Shown here: piece after piece, positions 33,950-43,225 of the stretch
Position numbering within the stretch: the stretch's first letter is position 1
Layout: every line of letters starts with the position of its first letter
NCBI RefSeq assembly: GCF_004296575.1
Contig: NZ_SAYT01000001.1
Span: 1,024,856-1,088,855 of the forward strand
DNA: 64,000 bases
From: Dyella amyloliquefaciens
GTDB taxonomy: Bacteria; Pseudomonadota; Gammaproteobacteria; Xanthomonadales; Rhodanobacteraceae
Direction: 5' to 3'
The notes under the pieces: model-generated
What the model saw: only the letters and a program-made list of their open reading frames with translations
The model's database searches: none
Told to the model about the DNA's origin: nothing
Translations under genes and position numbers: made by a program

Positions 33950-36231
33950 TCGATCGCCGGGTTGGTCGCCGAGGCAGGCTGGCTCAGGCGACCGACGATG
34001 GCATCCAGCGCGCGGTCGAACAGGGCCGTGGAATCGAGCACGCGTGCCGTGCCGCGGGCGAGTGCCTCGGCCAGCTCGTGCGGTGCATGGTCGGCGACCT
34101 TGAGGCCGCGACGGTTCACGAACAGATAGCGGCCGCTCATCGGGCTGATCCAGGAGAGCTTGGCGCGTTCGACGGTTTCCGGTCCGGTGGTGAACTCAAG
34201 CCAGGTGCCGGGCTTGAGCTCGGCGACGAGCAGCATTTCCGGGGTGTCGACCGCTGCCTCGACTTCGGGCTCGGAACGGGCCAGCTCCGCTTCGGATTCG
34301 GCGATCGGCTGGATGCTTTCGGGAATCGGCAGGCTGCTCGGTTCTTCGACGGCCTGGATCTCGGCTTCCGGCACGGCTTCGCCGAGCTGGTGACGGTAAT
34401 AGGTGTGCAGCTGCGCCAGCAGGCGGTCGATGTCGCTTTCCTGGAAGGCGACATTGGCAAGGCCGCGGCGAAGGGCGCGCTCAATGCCAGGCAGCATCTG
34501 GCGCAGCGCACGACGCTCGTCCAGCGTGCGGGCCGGCTTGGTGCTGTCGATGAAATCGTTGGCGAAGCGCAGTGCGTCGCGGAACTCGGAGGATTCTTCG
34601 CCCTGGCGCAGGATGGTCAGCACCAGGTAGTTGGCCCATGCGCGCGAAAGCACGCCGTGGATCAGCGGCGGCAGCGTATGGCCGTCTATGCGGCTGAGAA
34701 TTTCGCGGGCAGCACGACGGCGCGCCTGTTCCAGCTTCTCGCGGCCACGGGTGGATTCGGCCACGCGCTGCTCGGCCAGTTCCGCGCGGCGACGGCTGAT
34801 GTCCTGGAATTCCTGCAGCTCGACGCACAGCCGTTCGAAAATGGTGATGTCGTCGTCGAAGTCCTGCAGGAGGCGATCGACGATGGACTTGACCTTGTCG
34901 TGCAGGCGGTGATCACGATCGGAATCCGCCGACCAGCCCTTGGCCGCGTCCGCCAGGTTGTCGAGCAACCGGCGCGCCGGGTGCTGGCGGTGCGCGAACA
35001 GCTTGCGGTCGATGATGGCGGCCTTGAGATACGGAATCTGCAGGCGCGCCAGCAAGACCTGCATCTCGGTGGGCAGGTTGCGGTCTTCGAGGATGAACTC
35101 GAACAGCATGCCGACGAGGTCGATGGTGTCCTCGTCGATGGTCGATACCTGGCTCGGCTTCTCGCCGCGCAGCGAGCCGATCTGGGCCAGCAGGTGCTCC
35201 TTGAGCTGCTGGACTTCGCCGGCCAGCTCCAGCGCGTTGCTGTTGCCGCCGCCGAGCGGAAGCTGCTGACTGATCGCCGCCTGGCTCTGCAGCACGCTCA
35301 ATGCGCCGATGAGTTCATTGGCGCTGGGCATCTGCACGGCCCCGGCGGGGATGCGCATGGCGGTTGCCGGTGCGCCGCGACGGGCACTGAACAGGGTCTG
35401 CAGGGTCTGCAGCAGCTCACTCGACGCACTGCCGTCGTCTTCGGTGACGTAAGCGCCTTCCTGGGAAGCATCCATCCCCGGTGTTGCACCGCCAGTCCGG
35501 GCTCCGGCGCCGGCACCGCCGCTGCGCAGCACTTCGTGGCGTAGCTGCGGCAGGACGCCGGCACGAATCAATTCCGCGTTGATCTCCTGGTACAGCTCAT
35601 CCAGCGAGGCCAGCACGTAGCGGTCGAACAACTTGTAGATGATGAGCTTGACGCGCATTTCCGCGTTGAGCTCGCGCATCGCCGAGCGGAACGCTTGCGA
35701 CAGCGCAGCCGGCCCGATCGGGTTGGTGCCGTCCTCGATCTTCAGGCCACCGTAGATGACCGAGAGGCGCTGGTTCACGGCGAACAATTCGCGCGTCAGG
35801 CGCGTTTCGTTCTTGCCGATCATGCTGGTGATGGCCAGCGACTCTTCCAGCTCGTTGTCGGCCACCAGCGAGAGTTCGGCGGTGCCGACCGGCAACTGGA
35901 TGCCATTGCCTGGCACGTTGCGCTGGTTGGTCGCGAAGTCGCTCAGCTCGCGGGATACGTGGGTGAGAAACGCGCGCTCGACGATCGGACGACGCTTGCG
36001 CACTTCGCGCATGCCGTCGAAGTAATGCATCTGCGCGGCGTTGTTCTCGGCCTTCTCGGCCAGGTCGAACAGGGCATCGTCGACATGCTCGAACATGCCG
36101 TTGATCAAGATCTGCAGGCGGCGACCCGCGACGTCCCGGACGTTGTTCAAAAGGGCGCCTCCGCGCTCACTGGACGGGTCCAGGCGCTGGGTCAGGCTGA
36201 CGATGTTGGAAGGTTCACTGGCGTCTTTCAT
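33946..36231 (-). CDS. DUF1631-family protein
   Basis: The predicted protein (761 aa) begins MKDASEPSNIVSLTQRLDP and is largely helical and acidic. The C-terminal domain contains LKPGTWLEFTTGP and SGRYLFVNRRGLKVADHAP, characteristic of the DUF1631 family. Some members were once mislabelled thymidine phosphorylase; there is no such active site here. The ATG at 36231 was chosen because upstream codons give a basic extension. It precedes nadC by translational overlap. Function unknown. Confidence 0.85.
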   Translation of the reverse strand: MKDASEPSNIVSLTQRLDPSSERGGALLNNVRDVAGRRLQILINGMFEHVDDALFDLAEKAENNAAQMHYFDGMREVRKRRPIVERAFLTHVSRELSDFATNQRNVPGNGIQLPVGTAELSLVADNELEESLAITSMIGKNETRLTRELFAVNQRLSVIYGGLKIEDGTNPIGPAALSQAFRSAMRELNAEMRVKLIIYKLFDRYVLASLDELYQEINAELIRAGVLPQLRHEVLRSGGAGAGARTGGATPGMDASQEGAYVTEDDGSASSELLQTLQTLFSARRGAPATAMRIPAGAVQMPSANELIGALSVLQSQAAISQQLPLGGGNSNALELAGEVQQLKEHLLAQIGSLRGEKPSQVSTIDEDTIDLVGMLFEFILEDRNLPTEMQVLLARLQIPYLKAAIIDRKLFAHRQHPARRLLDNLADAAKGWSADSDRDHRLHDKVKSIVDRLLQDFDDDITIFERLCVELQEFQDISRRRAELAEQRVAESTRGREKLEQARRRAAREILSRIDGHTLPPLIHGVLSRAWANYLVLTILRQGEESSEFRDALRFANDFIDSTKPARTLDERRALRQMLPGIERALRRGLANVAFQESDIDRLLAQLHTYYRHQLGEAVPEAEIQAVEEPSSLPIPESIQPIAESEAELARSEPEVEAAVDTPEMLLVAELKPGTWLEFTTGPETVERAKLSWISPMSGRYLFVNRRGLKVADHAPHELAEALARGTARVLDSTALFDRALDAIVGRLSQPASATNPAIE

Positions 36232-36395
36232 CGCCACACCCCTGAAGTGATGCCGACGTGCGTGCGGCCCGTTCCGACAATACGCATGCCTACAATACGT
36301 GAAAGCCGGCCGCGCTGTCATGCGCCGTTTCGATATATGTCGACGCGTTCACAGCAGCGCGCAGGAGCCTGCGATGGGCAAGGCTCCCGAAGGCT

Positions 36396-36668
36396 TCAGG
36401 CGGTGGCCGGGAAGTCCCGCAACTGGACGGTTCCGATGCCCTCTTCGGGAAGCATGACGGGGATACCGTCCTCGACCCGGTAGATCACCTTCCTGTCGGT
36501 GGTGATCAGGCCCTCGGAAAGGGCAGTCCGGACGGCTGTTCCGGCCACGGTCTGGACCTGACCGGCCGCGATGGCGGCGTTGAGGGCCTCCATCTCGTTA
36601 CTGGTAAGGGGGCGGACCGGGACCTTGCTGACCGGGCAGCAGAGGATGTCGAGCAGGCGTTTATCCAT
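36396..36668 (-). CDS. Trm112-family protein
   Basis: The predicted protein (90 aa) begins MDKRLLDILCCPVSKVPVRPL and ends in the family's DGIPVMLPEEGIGTVQL. Trm112-like proteins (e.g. YcaR) bind zinc through a CPxC pair; here the second cysteine is a Ser (CPVS), and no C-terminal pair is seen. An inserted ~30-residue helix separates the two halves. It is divergent from purE and shares a 66-base gap with it. A methyltransferase partner is possible but not shown. Confidence 0.85.
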   Translation of the reverse strand: MDKRLLDILCCPVSKVPVRPLTSNEMEALNAAIAAGQVQTVAGTAVRTALSEGLITTDRKVIYRVEDGIPVMLPEEGIGTVQLRDFPATA

Positions 36669-36704
36669 GGATGAACGGGTTCGTGCCGAAACGCGGAAAG
36701 TCCG

Positions 36705-36710
36705 TACAAT
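36705..36710 (+). promoter_or_regulatory. -10 element of the purE promoter
   Basis: TACAAT lies 25 bases before the purE ATG in the gap with the Trm112-like gene. No strong -35 is seen at 17 bases upstream. The short leader is consistent with direct transcription of purEK. Confidence 0.4.
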
Positions 36711-36734
36711 AACCCCTTTTGGACGGCTTGGGTC

Positions 36735-37238
36735 ATGACCTCGACTTCCCTCGCGCCGCGCGTAGGCGTTGTGATGGGCTCCCGCTCGGACTGGGAAACC
36801 ATGGAACACGCAGCCAACGTGTTGGCTGAACTGGGTGTTGCACACGAGGTGCGCGTGGTTTCGGCGCATCGCACGCCTGATCTGTTGTTCCAGTACGCCG
36901 ATGAGGCGGTGGAGCGTGGCATCCAGGTGATTATCGCCGGCGCCGGCGGCGCGGCCCATCTGCCGGGCATGCTGGCGGCCAAGACGCGGCTCCCGGTGCT
37001 GGGCGTGCCGGTCCAGTCCAAGGCTCTCAATGGCATGGATTCGCTGCTGTCGATCGCACAGATGCCGGCCGGCATCCCGGTCGGCACCCTGGCGATCGGT
37101 CGCGCCGGTGCCGTGAATGCGGGTCTGCTGGCGGTTTCCGTGCTGGCGCTGCACGATCCCTCGCTGGCCAAGGCGCTCGACGCCTATCGCACTCGCCAGA
37201 CGCAGAGCGTGCTCGATCATCCGGATCCGCGCGCGTGA
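36735..37238 (+). CDS. purE: 5-(carboxyamino)imidazole ribonucleotide mutase
   Basis: The product (167 aa) moves the carboxylate from N5-CAIR to give CAIR in purine synthesis. The class I motif GSRSDWETM near residue 15 and SAHRTPD near residue 48, plus [11 protein letters not shown], are all present. It overlaps purK by 4 bases (GTGA), so the pair is translationally coupled. Confidence 0.97.
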   Translation: MTSTSLAPRVGVVMGSRSDWETMEHAANVLAELGVAHEVRVVSAHRTPDLLFQYADEAVERGIQVIIAGAGGAAHLPGMLAAKTRLPVLGVPVQSKALNGMDSLLSIAQMPAGIPVGTLAIGRAGAVNAGLLAVSVLALHDPSLAKALDAYRTRQTQSVLDHPDPRA

Positions 37239-38395
37239 GCAGCCGTCGTCAACCCGTACTCGGCATCCTCGGCGGCGGCCAGCTGGCCCGCATGCTGGCA
37301 CTCGCCGGGGCGCCGCTCGGCGTAAAGAGCCTGGTGGTCGACAGTGCGGCCGATGCCTGTGCCGGCCAGGTCGCTCCTCTCGTGGTGGCGGACTGGACCG
37401 ATTACGACGCGCTGGAGCACTTTGCGCGCGAAGTCGACGTGGTCACCTTCGATTTCGAGAACGTGCCGGCGGAGACCGCGCATTGGCTGGCCGAACGCGT
37501 GGCGGTCTTCCCGGCCCCGCGAGCGCTGGCGGTGGCGCAGGATCGCCTCGCCGAGAAAACCCTGTTCCGCGAATGCGGCCTGCACACGCCCGACTTCAAG
37601 GCCATCGATACCCGCGAGGATCTTGATAAGGCGCTTGCCACGATTGGTGCGCCCGCCATCCTCAAGACGCGCCGGCTCGGCTATGACGGCAAGGGCCAGT
37701 TCCGCATCAAGATGCTGGCCGATGCCGATGCGGCGTGGGCTGCGCTGGGCCCCCAGGCAGCCGCGCATGGCCTGATTCTCGAGGCCTTCGTGCCGTTCGA
37801 CCGGGAGTTGTCGGTCATTGCGGTGCGGGCGCGCGATGGCGAGTTCCGCACGTGGCCGCTAACGCAGAACTGGCATACCGACGGCGTGCTGTCGTTGAGC
37901 CTGGCGCCGGCGCCGGATATTGCTTCGCTGCAGGAGCGCGCCACCCAGCTCGCGCGCACGCTCGCGGAGCGGCTGGAATATGTCGGCGTGTTTGCCCTGG
38001 AATTGTTCGTCAAGGATGGCGAGCTGCTGGGTAACGAGATGGCGCCGCGCGTGCACAACTCGGGTCACTGGACCATCGAGGGCGCGCTGACCAGCCAGTT
38101 CGAGAACCATGTGCGCGCCGTGCTTGGCCTGCCACTGGGTGACACCTCGGCCCGTGGCCTCTCGGCCATGTTCAACTGGATCGGCGAGTTGCCGGATGCG
38201 GCGCCGGTGCTCGAGACCGTGGATGCGCACTGGCACGACTACGGGAAGCAGCCGCGCGTGGGTCGCAAGGTGGGGCACGCTACCGTGTGCGCGCCAGGTG
38301 CGGGTCAGCTCGTTGAGCGTTTGAGTGGCATTGCCCATGCCCTGGGTCGTGACCAGCAGGCGGGACCGGCCGTGGGTGAGCTGGAAAAGAAGTAA
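37235..38395 (+). CDS. purK: N5-carboxyaminoimidazole ribonucleotide synthase
   Basis: The product (386 aa) is an ATP-grasp enzyme making N5-CAIR from AIR, bicarbonate and ATP. The N-terminal [13 protein letters not shown] is the family hallmark, followed by the ATP-grasp region around [12 protein letters not shown] and the E-x-N-like [23 protein letters not shown]. The start is a GTG overlapping purE. Downstream, GTAGGAGCGCACCC palindromes and a terminator separate it from sodB. Confidence 0.96.
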   Translation: MSSRRQPVLGILGGGQLARMLALAGAPLGVKSLVVDSAADACAGQVAPLVVADWTDYDALEHFAREVDVVTFDFENVPAETAHWLAERVAVFPAPRALAVAQDRLAEKTLFRECGLHTPDFKAIDTREDLDKALATIGAPAILKTRRLGYDGKGQFRIKMLADADAAWAALGPQAAAHGLILEAFVPFDRELSVIAVRARDGEFRTWPLTQNWHTDGVLSLSLAPAPDIASLQERATQLARTLAERLEYVGVFALELFVKDGELLGNEMAPRVHNSGHWTIEGALTSQFENHVRAVLGLPLGDTSARGLSAMFNWIGELPDAAPVLETVDAHWHDYGKQPRVGRKVGHATVCAPGAGQLVERLSGIAHALGRDQQAGPAVGELEKK

Positions 38396-38420
38396 CGCGC
38401 AGTTCGCGTGGCCCTCCTTT

Positions 38421-38503
38421 GCAGGAGCGCACCCAGTGCGCGAAAAGCCTACGGAGAGGCGAAACCGATGTTCCGCGGTCGCGCACTGGGTGCGCTCCTA
38501 CAA
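38421..38503. repeat. GTAGGAGCGCACC-type inverted repeat
   Basis: CAGGAGCGCACCCAGTGCGC and its complement are arranged ~60 bases apart as a long inverted repeat after purK. Related copies are at 54677-54762 (inverted pair) and 58820-58845 (single copy). The pattern is that of a REP element. Confidence 0.75.
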
Positions 38504-38520
38504 GAGCAGGGATGCCGCGC

Positions 38521-38553
38521 AAAAAAAAACGGGGCCGCAGGGCCCCGTTTTTT
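38521..38553 (-). terminator. Bidirectional terminator between purK and sodB
   Basis: CGGGGCC/GGCCCCG (38530-38536 with 38541-38547) forms a strong stem flanked by A9 and T6. It can terminate sodB on the minus strand and purEK on the plus strand. Confidence 0.85.
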
Positions 38554-38567
38554 GATGATCGCAGGGA

Positions 38568-39146
38568 TCAGGCCAGGTTCTTGGCCGCGAAGTCCCAGTT
38601 GACCAGGTTCCAGAACGCCTCGATGTACTTCGGGCGGGCGTTGCGGTAGTCGATGTAGTAGGCGTGTTCCCACACGTCGCAGGTCAGCAGCGGCTTGTCG
38701 CTGCCGGTGATCGGCGTGGCGGCGTTGGAGGTGTTGACGATGCCGAGCGAGCCGTCCGGGCGCTGCACCAGCCAGGTCCAGCCGGAGCCGAAGTTGCCCA
38801 CGGCCGACTTGGTGAACTCTTCCTTGAACTTCTCCACCGAGCCGAAGGCCTTGGTGATGGCATCGGCCAGCTTGCCGGTCGGCTCCTTGCCGCCGTTCGG
38901 GCTGAGCGAGTGCCAGTAGAAGGTGTGGTTCCAGATCTGGGCGGCATTGTTGAACACGCCACCGGAGGACTTCTTGATGATGTCTTCCAGCGCGGCGTTC
39001 TCGAACTCGGTGCCCTTGATCAGGTTATTGAGGTTGGTCACATAGGCCTGGTGGTGCTTGCCATAGTGATACTCCAGCGTCTCCGCGGAGATATGCGGCT
39101 CGAGCGCGTTCTTTTCATAGGGCAGGGAAGGGAGTTCGATCGCCAT
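38568..39146 (-). CDS. sodB: Iron superoxide dismutase
   Basis: The product (192 aa) dismutates superoxide in the cytoplasm. Metal ligands are His27 ([12 protein letters not shown]), His74 (IWNHTFYW), Asp157 and His161 (CDVWEHAYY). Gln70 in NNAAQIWNH and the absence of a Mn-type pattern point to the iron form. I chose the ATG at 39146 because [20 protein letters not shown] is the conserved start. It is divergent from grxD. Confidence 0.96.
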   Translation of the reverse strand: MAIELPSLPYEKNALEPHISAETLEYHYGKHHQAYVTNLNNLIKGTEFENAALEDIIKKSSGGVFNNAAQIWNHTFYWHSLSPNGGKEPTGKLADAITKAFGSVEKFKEEFTKSAVGNFGSGWTWLVQRPDGSLGIVNTSNAATPITGSDKPLLTCDVWEHAYYIDYRNARPKYIEAFWNLVNWDFAAKNLA

Positions 39147-39270
39147 GATATGGCTCCTGGGCGTTGGCTGAGGAAAGGGGTCGGGCGGGATGAGGCCGGG
39201 GGACCGGCTTCCGCTGCACGACTGATACACTACCGATCTGCATGCATTGTAATGATGAATGGCCTGAATT

Positions 39271-39594
39271 ATGGACGTTAATGAGCGAATCAAGGCGGTG
39301 CTCGCCGAGCACGCCATCGTGCTCTTCATGAAGGGCACGCCGCAGTTCCCCATGTGCGGCTTTTCCAGCCGCGCCGCGCAGGCGTTGAAGGACGCCGGCG
39401 CGCAGTTCCATGCGGTGAACGTGCTGGCCGACCCGGAGGTGCGCGCAGCCTTGCCGCATTACGCGAACTGGCCGACATTTCCGCAGATCTTCATCCAGGG
39501 CGAACTGATCGGTGGCTGCGACATCATCGAGGACCTCAAGGCCTCCGGTGAGCTGACGCGCATGGCCGCCGACGTGGAAGGAGCTGGTTCCTGA
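39271..39594 (+). CDS. grxD: Monothiol glutaredoxin (Grx4-type)
   Basis: The protein (107 aa) delivers and carries 2Fe-2S clusters. It has the CGFS active site (Cys29) in [14 protein letters not shown]. The [20 protein letters not shown] block is the glutathione-binding region. It shares its stop with the start of the following SDR gene (TGATG). Confidence 0.96.
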   Translation: MDVNERIKAVLAEHAIVLFMKGTPQFPMCGFSSRAAQALKDAGAQFHAVNVLADPEVRAALPHYANWPTFPQIFIQGELIGGCDIIEDLKASGELTRMAADVEGAGS

Positions 39595-40364
39595 TGACGC
39601 TTCCTCTTGTTCGCCTGCCGCAGGACTGGACCCTGCCCGCAGGTTCGCTGGCCGATCGCGTAGTACTGGTGACGGGTGCCTATGGCGGCCTTGGCGCTGC
39701 CGTGGCACGCGCCGCTTCGCGCGCCGGCGCCACCGTGGTGATCACGGGTCGACGAAAGCGCCAGCTGGAGCAGCTTTACGATGCGATGGTGAGTGAAGGC
39801 CTGCCGGAACCGGTGATCCATCCGCTGGACATGGAAGCGGCGACGCCTCGCGATTACGAAGCACTGGCCGACGGCCTCGAGCGTGACTTCGGTCGCCTCG
39901 ATGGCATCGTGCACGCGGCTGCGAGCTTCAACGGGCTCACGCCACTGGCGGTACACAAGCCGGATGACTGGTTGCGCGCGTTGCACGTCAACGTGTCTGC
40001 GCCGTTCGCGCTCACCCAGGCCTGCATGTCGCTGCTGACGAAGGCGCCGGACAGTGCCGCCGTGTTTGTCCTGGACGATCCCGAACTCATGCAGCGCGCG
40101 CACTGGGGCGGCTATGGCGTTTCAAAGGCGGCGCTGGAACGTTTCGTCGAGATCCTGCATCAGGAGACCGAGAAGACGACACTGCGCGCCCATGCGTTGC
40201 TGCCGGCACCGATGCGCACCACGCTGCGTCGTGCCGCCTATTTCGGCGAGGACACCACGATTCATCCGATGCCGGATGCCACGGCCGATGCAGTGATCTA
40301 TCTGCTGGCCGGCCAGGCCGCTTCGGCCCGTGGCGCCACCCTCGATTTGCGAGCGCAAGCATGA
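39594..40364 (+). CDS. Short-chain dehydrogenase/reductase (YciK-like)
   Basis: The predicted protein (256 aa) has a Rossmann fold with VTGAYGGLGAAVA near residue 27 and the catalytic Tyr/Lys in HWGGYGVSKAAL. It most resembles the YciK subgroup of unknown substrate. It starts 1 base into the grxD stop, and is followed closely by marC, so the three genes probably form an operon. Confidence 0.88.
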   Translation: MTLPLVRLPQDWTLPAGSLADRVVLVTGAYGGLGAAVARAASRAGATVVITGRRKRQLEQLYDAMVSEGLPEPVIHPLDMEAATPRDYEALADGLERDFGRLDGIVHAAASFNGLTPLAVHKPDDWLRALHVNVSAPFALTQACMSLLTKAPDSAAVFVLDDPELMQRAHWGGYGVSKAALERFVEILHQETEKTTLRAHALLPAPMRTTLRRAAYFGEDTTIHPMPDATADAVIYLLAGQAASARGATLDLRAQA

Positions 40365-40385
40365 CCGTGTCGGAGCAGGGGTGAC

Positions 40386-40997
40386 ATGGAAGCGCAGATG
40401 ACCACGCTGTCGGCGGCGATCCTGCTGTTCCTCATCATGGATCCGCTAGGCAACATCCCGATCTTCCTCAGCCTGTTGAAGGATGTGGCGCCCAAGCGCC
40501 GTCGCTACGTAATGGTGCGCGAGTTGCTCATTGCGCTCGCGGTGCTGCTGGGCTTTCTCATGGGTGGGCAGCTGATCCTCAAGCTGCTGCAGCTGCGGCA
40601 GGAATCGATCAGCATTGCCGGCGGCATCGTGCTGTTCCTCATCGGCATCCGCATGGTGTTTCCACCCGCTGATGGCGGCGGCATCTTCGGCAAGCCGGGC
40701 GAAGGTGAACCCTTCATCGTGCCCATGGCGATACCTGGCGTGGCCGGTCCCTCGGCCATGGCGGCGTTGCTGCTGCTGACCAATACACAGCCGGGGCGTA
40801 CAGCCGATTGGGCGATTGCCCTACTTGGTGCGTGGCTCGCGACGGCAGTGATCCTGTTGTGCTCCACGTATCTGTTCCGCTGGCTCGGCGAAAGCGTGCT
40901 CACCGCGCTCGAGCGCGTGATGGGTATGTTGCTCATCGCACTGTCGGTGCAGATGTTCCTGGGTGGTGTGGCGGCTTATCTGCACTTAGCTATTTGA
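40386..40997 (+). CDS. MarC-family membrane protein
   Basis: The protein (203 aa) has six hydrophobic segments and starts with the family's LSAAILLFLIMDPLGNIPIFLSLL. PFIVPMAIPGVAGPSAMAALLLL is the conserved central block. MarC proteins were long called multiple antibiotic resistance proteins, but no such role has been shown. The function is unknown. Confidence 0.9.
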   Translation: MEAQMTTLSAAILLFLIMDPLGNIPIFLSLLKDVAPKRRRYVMVRELLIALAVLLGFLMGGQLILKLLQLRQESISIAGGIVLFLIGIRMVFPPADGGGIFGKPGEGEPFIVPMAIPGVAGPSAMAALLLLTNTQPGRTADWAIALLGAWLATAVILLCSTYLFRWLGESVLTALERVMGMLLIALSVQMFLGGVAAYLHLAI

Positions 40998-41102
40998 TTG
41001 AATTGCGGCAAGTTGTCGTCATCGCCATCTTTCGATCCATTTCGCATAACCTTGCTGTCATAATCCGCTACCAGCATTTGGGGTAATTCCCAGGAGGCGG
41101 TC

Positions 41103-42812
41103 ATGCTCAGTGTTGAACAGACCCTCACCGAACGTCTGCCATGGTTGGCGCACCATCCCCTGATCCGGCGGCAAGTGGCCGGCATGCTGGGCCGACTGGC
41201 CGACCAGGACGGCTTCAACCGTACGTTGAACGCCATCGGTGAGGCTGAAGGCTTCGACTTCGTCGAGCGCACCTTCGACTTGCTTGGGGTGAGCTATTAC
41301 GCCAATCCCCGTGAGCGCGAGAACATTCCGGTTGAAGGCGGCGTACTGATCGTCGCCAACCATCCCCTTGGTATGGTCGACGCACTCGCCCTGCTGCAGC
41401 TGGTCGGCTCGGTGCGCAGCGATGTGCGCATTCTCGCCAACGACTGGCTGATGGCGATTCCCCAGCTGCACAAGCTGCTGTTGCCGGTGGACGTGTTCGG
41501 CAAGGGCGCGGCCTCGCGCATGCGTGACATCTACCGCGCGCTGGACAACGGCGAGGCGCTGATCGTATTCCCCGCGGGCGAGGTGTCGCGCATGCGGCCC
41601 GACGGCGTCCGCGATGGCCGCTGGTCCGACGGCTTCGCGCGGCTCGCCCAGCGCGGCCGCACGCCAGTGCTGCCCATCCACGTGGCAGCGCGCAATTCGG
41701 CCATGTTCTATGGCCTTTCGATGCTGGCCAAGCCGCTCAGCACGGCGATGCTGCCGCGCGAGGCCATTTCGCCGGTAAGTCGCCGCATTGGTTTCAGCAT
41801 CGGTGCGTTGGTGAGCACTGATGAGCTGGAAGAGCACTCGGGCGGCTCCACCCAGCGGGCCGCCAAGCTCATGCGGCGCCACGTTTATCGCGTGGGACGC
41901 CATCGCGGATTGATCTTTGGCGGACAGGCACCGCTGGCGCACCCGGAACCGACCGAGCGCGTGGCCGCGGAGCTGCAGACCCAGGCCGAGAAACTGGCCG
42001 ACCTCAACGACGGCAAGCAGGTGTACCTGTTCAAGGGAGCCTCGGACAGCGTCGTGCTGCGCGAGATCGGCCGCCTGCGTGAGCTCACCTTCCGCAAGGT
42101 GGGCGAGGGCACCGGTGCACGCCGCGACCTCGATGTGTACGACCCGCACTACGAGCACCTGGTGCTGTGGGATCCGAAAGCCTTGCGCATCGTCGGCTCC
42201 TACCGGTTCGGCCATGGCGGACACCTGATCGCCGAGCGCGGCATGTCCAGCCTGTATACCTCCAGCCTGTTCAACTATTCGCCGGCACTTGAATCACGGC
42301 TGGCGCAGGGCCTGGAGCTGGGGCGCAGCTTCATTGCGCCGGCCTATTGGCGTTCGCGCGCGCTGGACCAGTTGTGGCAGGGCATCGGCCTCTACCTGCA
42401 ACGCCACCCGGAATTGCGCTACCTGTTCGGGCCGGTGAGCATGTCGGTCAGCATTCCGCGCGAAGCGCGCGAGTGGATCGCCGCCGCCCACCAGCACTAC
42501 TTCGGTGCTCCGGGACTGGCCTCGGCGCGCCAGCCGTTCGTGGTTTCGCAGGACGTGATCGAACTGGTGCGGACGGCGCTCGAGGGTCTCGACCCGGCCG
42601 CAGGTCTCGGCAAGCTCAAGCATCATCTCGACGCCCTCGGTGTCAGCCTGCCCGTGCTGTATCGCCAGTACGTCGACCTCGTCGACCCGGAAGGCGTGCA
42701 GTTCCTCGATTTCGGCGAGGACCCCGGCTTCTCTGGTTGCGTCGATGGTCTGGTGATGCTCGATCTGGCGACCCTCAAGCCGGCCAAGCGCGCGCGCTAT
42801 CTCGGCAAGTAA
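41103..42812 (+). CDS. Bifunctional acyltransferase: PlsC-like O-acyltransferase plus GNAT-type N-acyltransferase (OlsF-like)
   Basis: The predicted protein (569 aa) has an N-terminal lysophospholipid-acyltransferase domain with ANHPLGMVDALAL (~80-92) and FPAGEVSRMRPDG. Its C-terminal half, from ~310, matches OlsB/Acetyltransf_5 enzymes that make lyso-ornithine lipid (LREIGRLRELTFRKVGEGTG and DPHYEHLVLWD). The two-domain layout is like OlsF of Serratia proteamaculans, which makes ornithine lipid from ornithine in two steps. The order of domains and length fit, but the amino acid acceptor is inferred. Olfactory or pathway neighbours are absent. Confidence 0.8.
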   Translation: MLSVEQTLTERLPWLAHHPLIRRQVAGMLGRLADQDGFNRTLNAIGEAEGFDFVERTFDLLGVSYYANPRERENIPVEGGVLIVANHPLGMVDALALLQLVGSVRSDVRILANDWLMAIPQLHKLLLPVDVFGKGAASRMRDIYRALDNGEALIVFPAGEVSRMRPDGVRDGRWSDGFARLAQRGRTPVLPIHVAARNSAMFYGLSMLAKPLSTAMLPREAISPVSRRIGFSIGALVSTDELEEHSGGSTQRAAKLMRRHVYRVGRHRGLIFGGQAPLAHPEPTERVAAELQTQAEKLADLNDGKQVYLFKGASDSVVLREIGRLRELTFRKVGEGTGARRDLDVYDPHYEHLVLWDPKALRIVGSYRFGHGGHLIAERGMSSLYTSSLFNYSPALESRLAQGLELGRSFIAPAYWRSRALDQLWQGIGLYLQRHPELRYLFGPVSMSVSIPREAREWIAAAHQHYFGAPGLASARQPFVVSQDVIELVRTALEGLDPAAGLGKLKHHLDALGVSLPVLYRQYVDLVDPEGVQFLDFGEDPGFSGCVDGLVMLDLATLKPAKRARYLGK

Positions 42813-42828
42813 TGATGGGGCCGACGTC

Positions 42829-42859
42829 GCCGCGCTGTTGGCGCGGCCCCTCTCTTTTT
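42829..42859 (+). terminator. Intrinsic terminator after the OlsF-like gene
   Basis: GCCGCGC/GCGCGGC forms a perfect 7-bp stem (42829-42835 with 42841-42847), with the T-rich TCTCTTTTT following. It should end transcription of the acyltransferase gene, so the next terminator at 43006-43032 belongs to another transcript. Confidence 0.7.
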
Positions 42860-42904
42860 GCGGGGAAGCCGCGAGTTGTTTCGGGCTACCGTGATCGAAC
42901 GGTA

Positions 42905-43032
42905 AATTTCCTGTAAAATACTTATGTGAGGCTTACGAGGCTGTCCCGTGCAAGGGGTGTTTCATCGCATAGGCCAGTAGCGTTCAACTGATTTCGTAAA
43001 TTTATGCCCGATTTTTCGATCGGGCTTTTTTT
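42905..43032 (+). ncRNA. Candidate small RNA or leader upstream of the first TonB receptor
   Basis: A -10-like TAAAAT (42914-42919) and a strong terminator (GCCCGAT/ATCGGGC at 43006-43012 and 43019-43025, then seven T) bound a region that would give a transcript of about 105 bases. It lies after the OlsF-like gene's own terminator and ~190 bases before the TonB receptor start. It may be a free small RNA or a terminated leader. Nothing further is recognised in it. Confidence 0.4.
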
Positions 43033-43225
43033 ACGCCCGGAGAAAACGTTTAAAATTACGTTAAACAGCATGAAATTGCGTTATTACACAAATAGTTGCG
43101 CATGTTCTTTCGATGCTTCGAAAGAAATTTCTGCCGGGTGGTAACCCCCAAATCCCCACCGCCGTCTGCTGCCGCGCCATTTGGGCTGGCTGCATACCTA
43201 AAACATTGAAACTCTGGAATTGACG
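43033..43225. other. Upstream region of the first TonB-dependent receptor
   Basis: About 190 A/T-rich bases follow the terminator and precede the receptor ATG. TTTAAAATTACGTTAAACAG contains a possible promoter; the region also has an imperfect TCGATGCTTCGAAAGA palindrome. I see no gene or known riboswitch motif here. Confidence 0.35.

Noticed and set aside
33925-35544. 539-codon plus-strand frame across nadC/DUF1631
   Set aside because: It lies opposite two well-supported minus-strand genes and has no recognisable domain.
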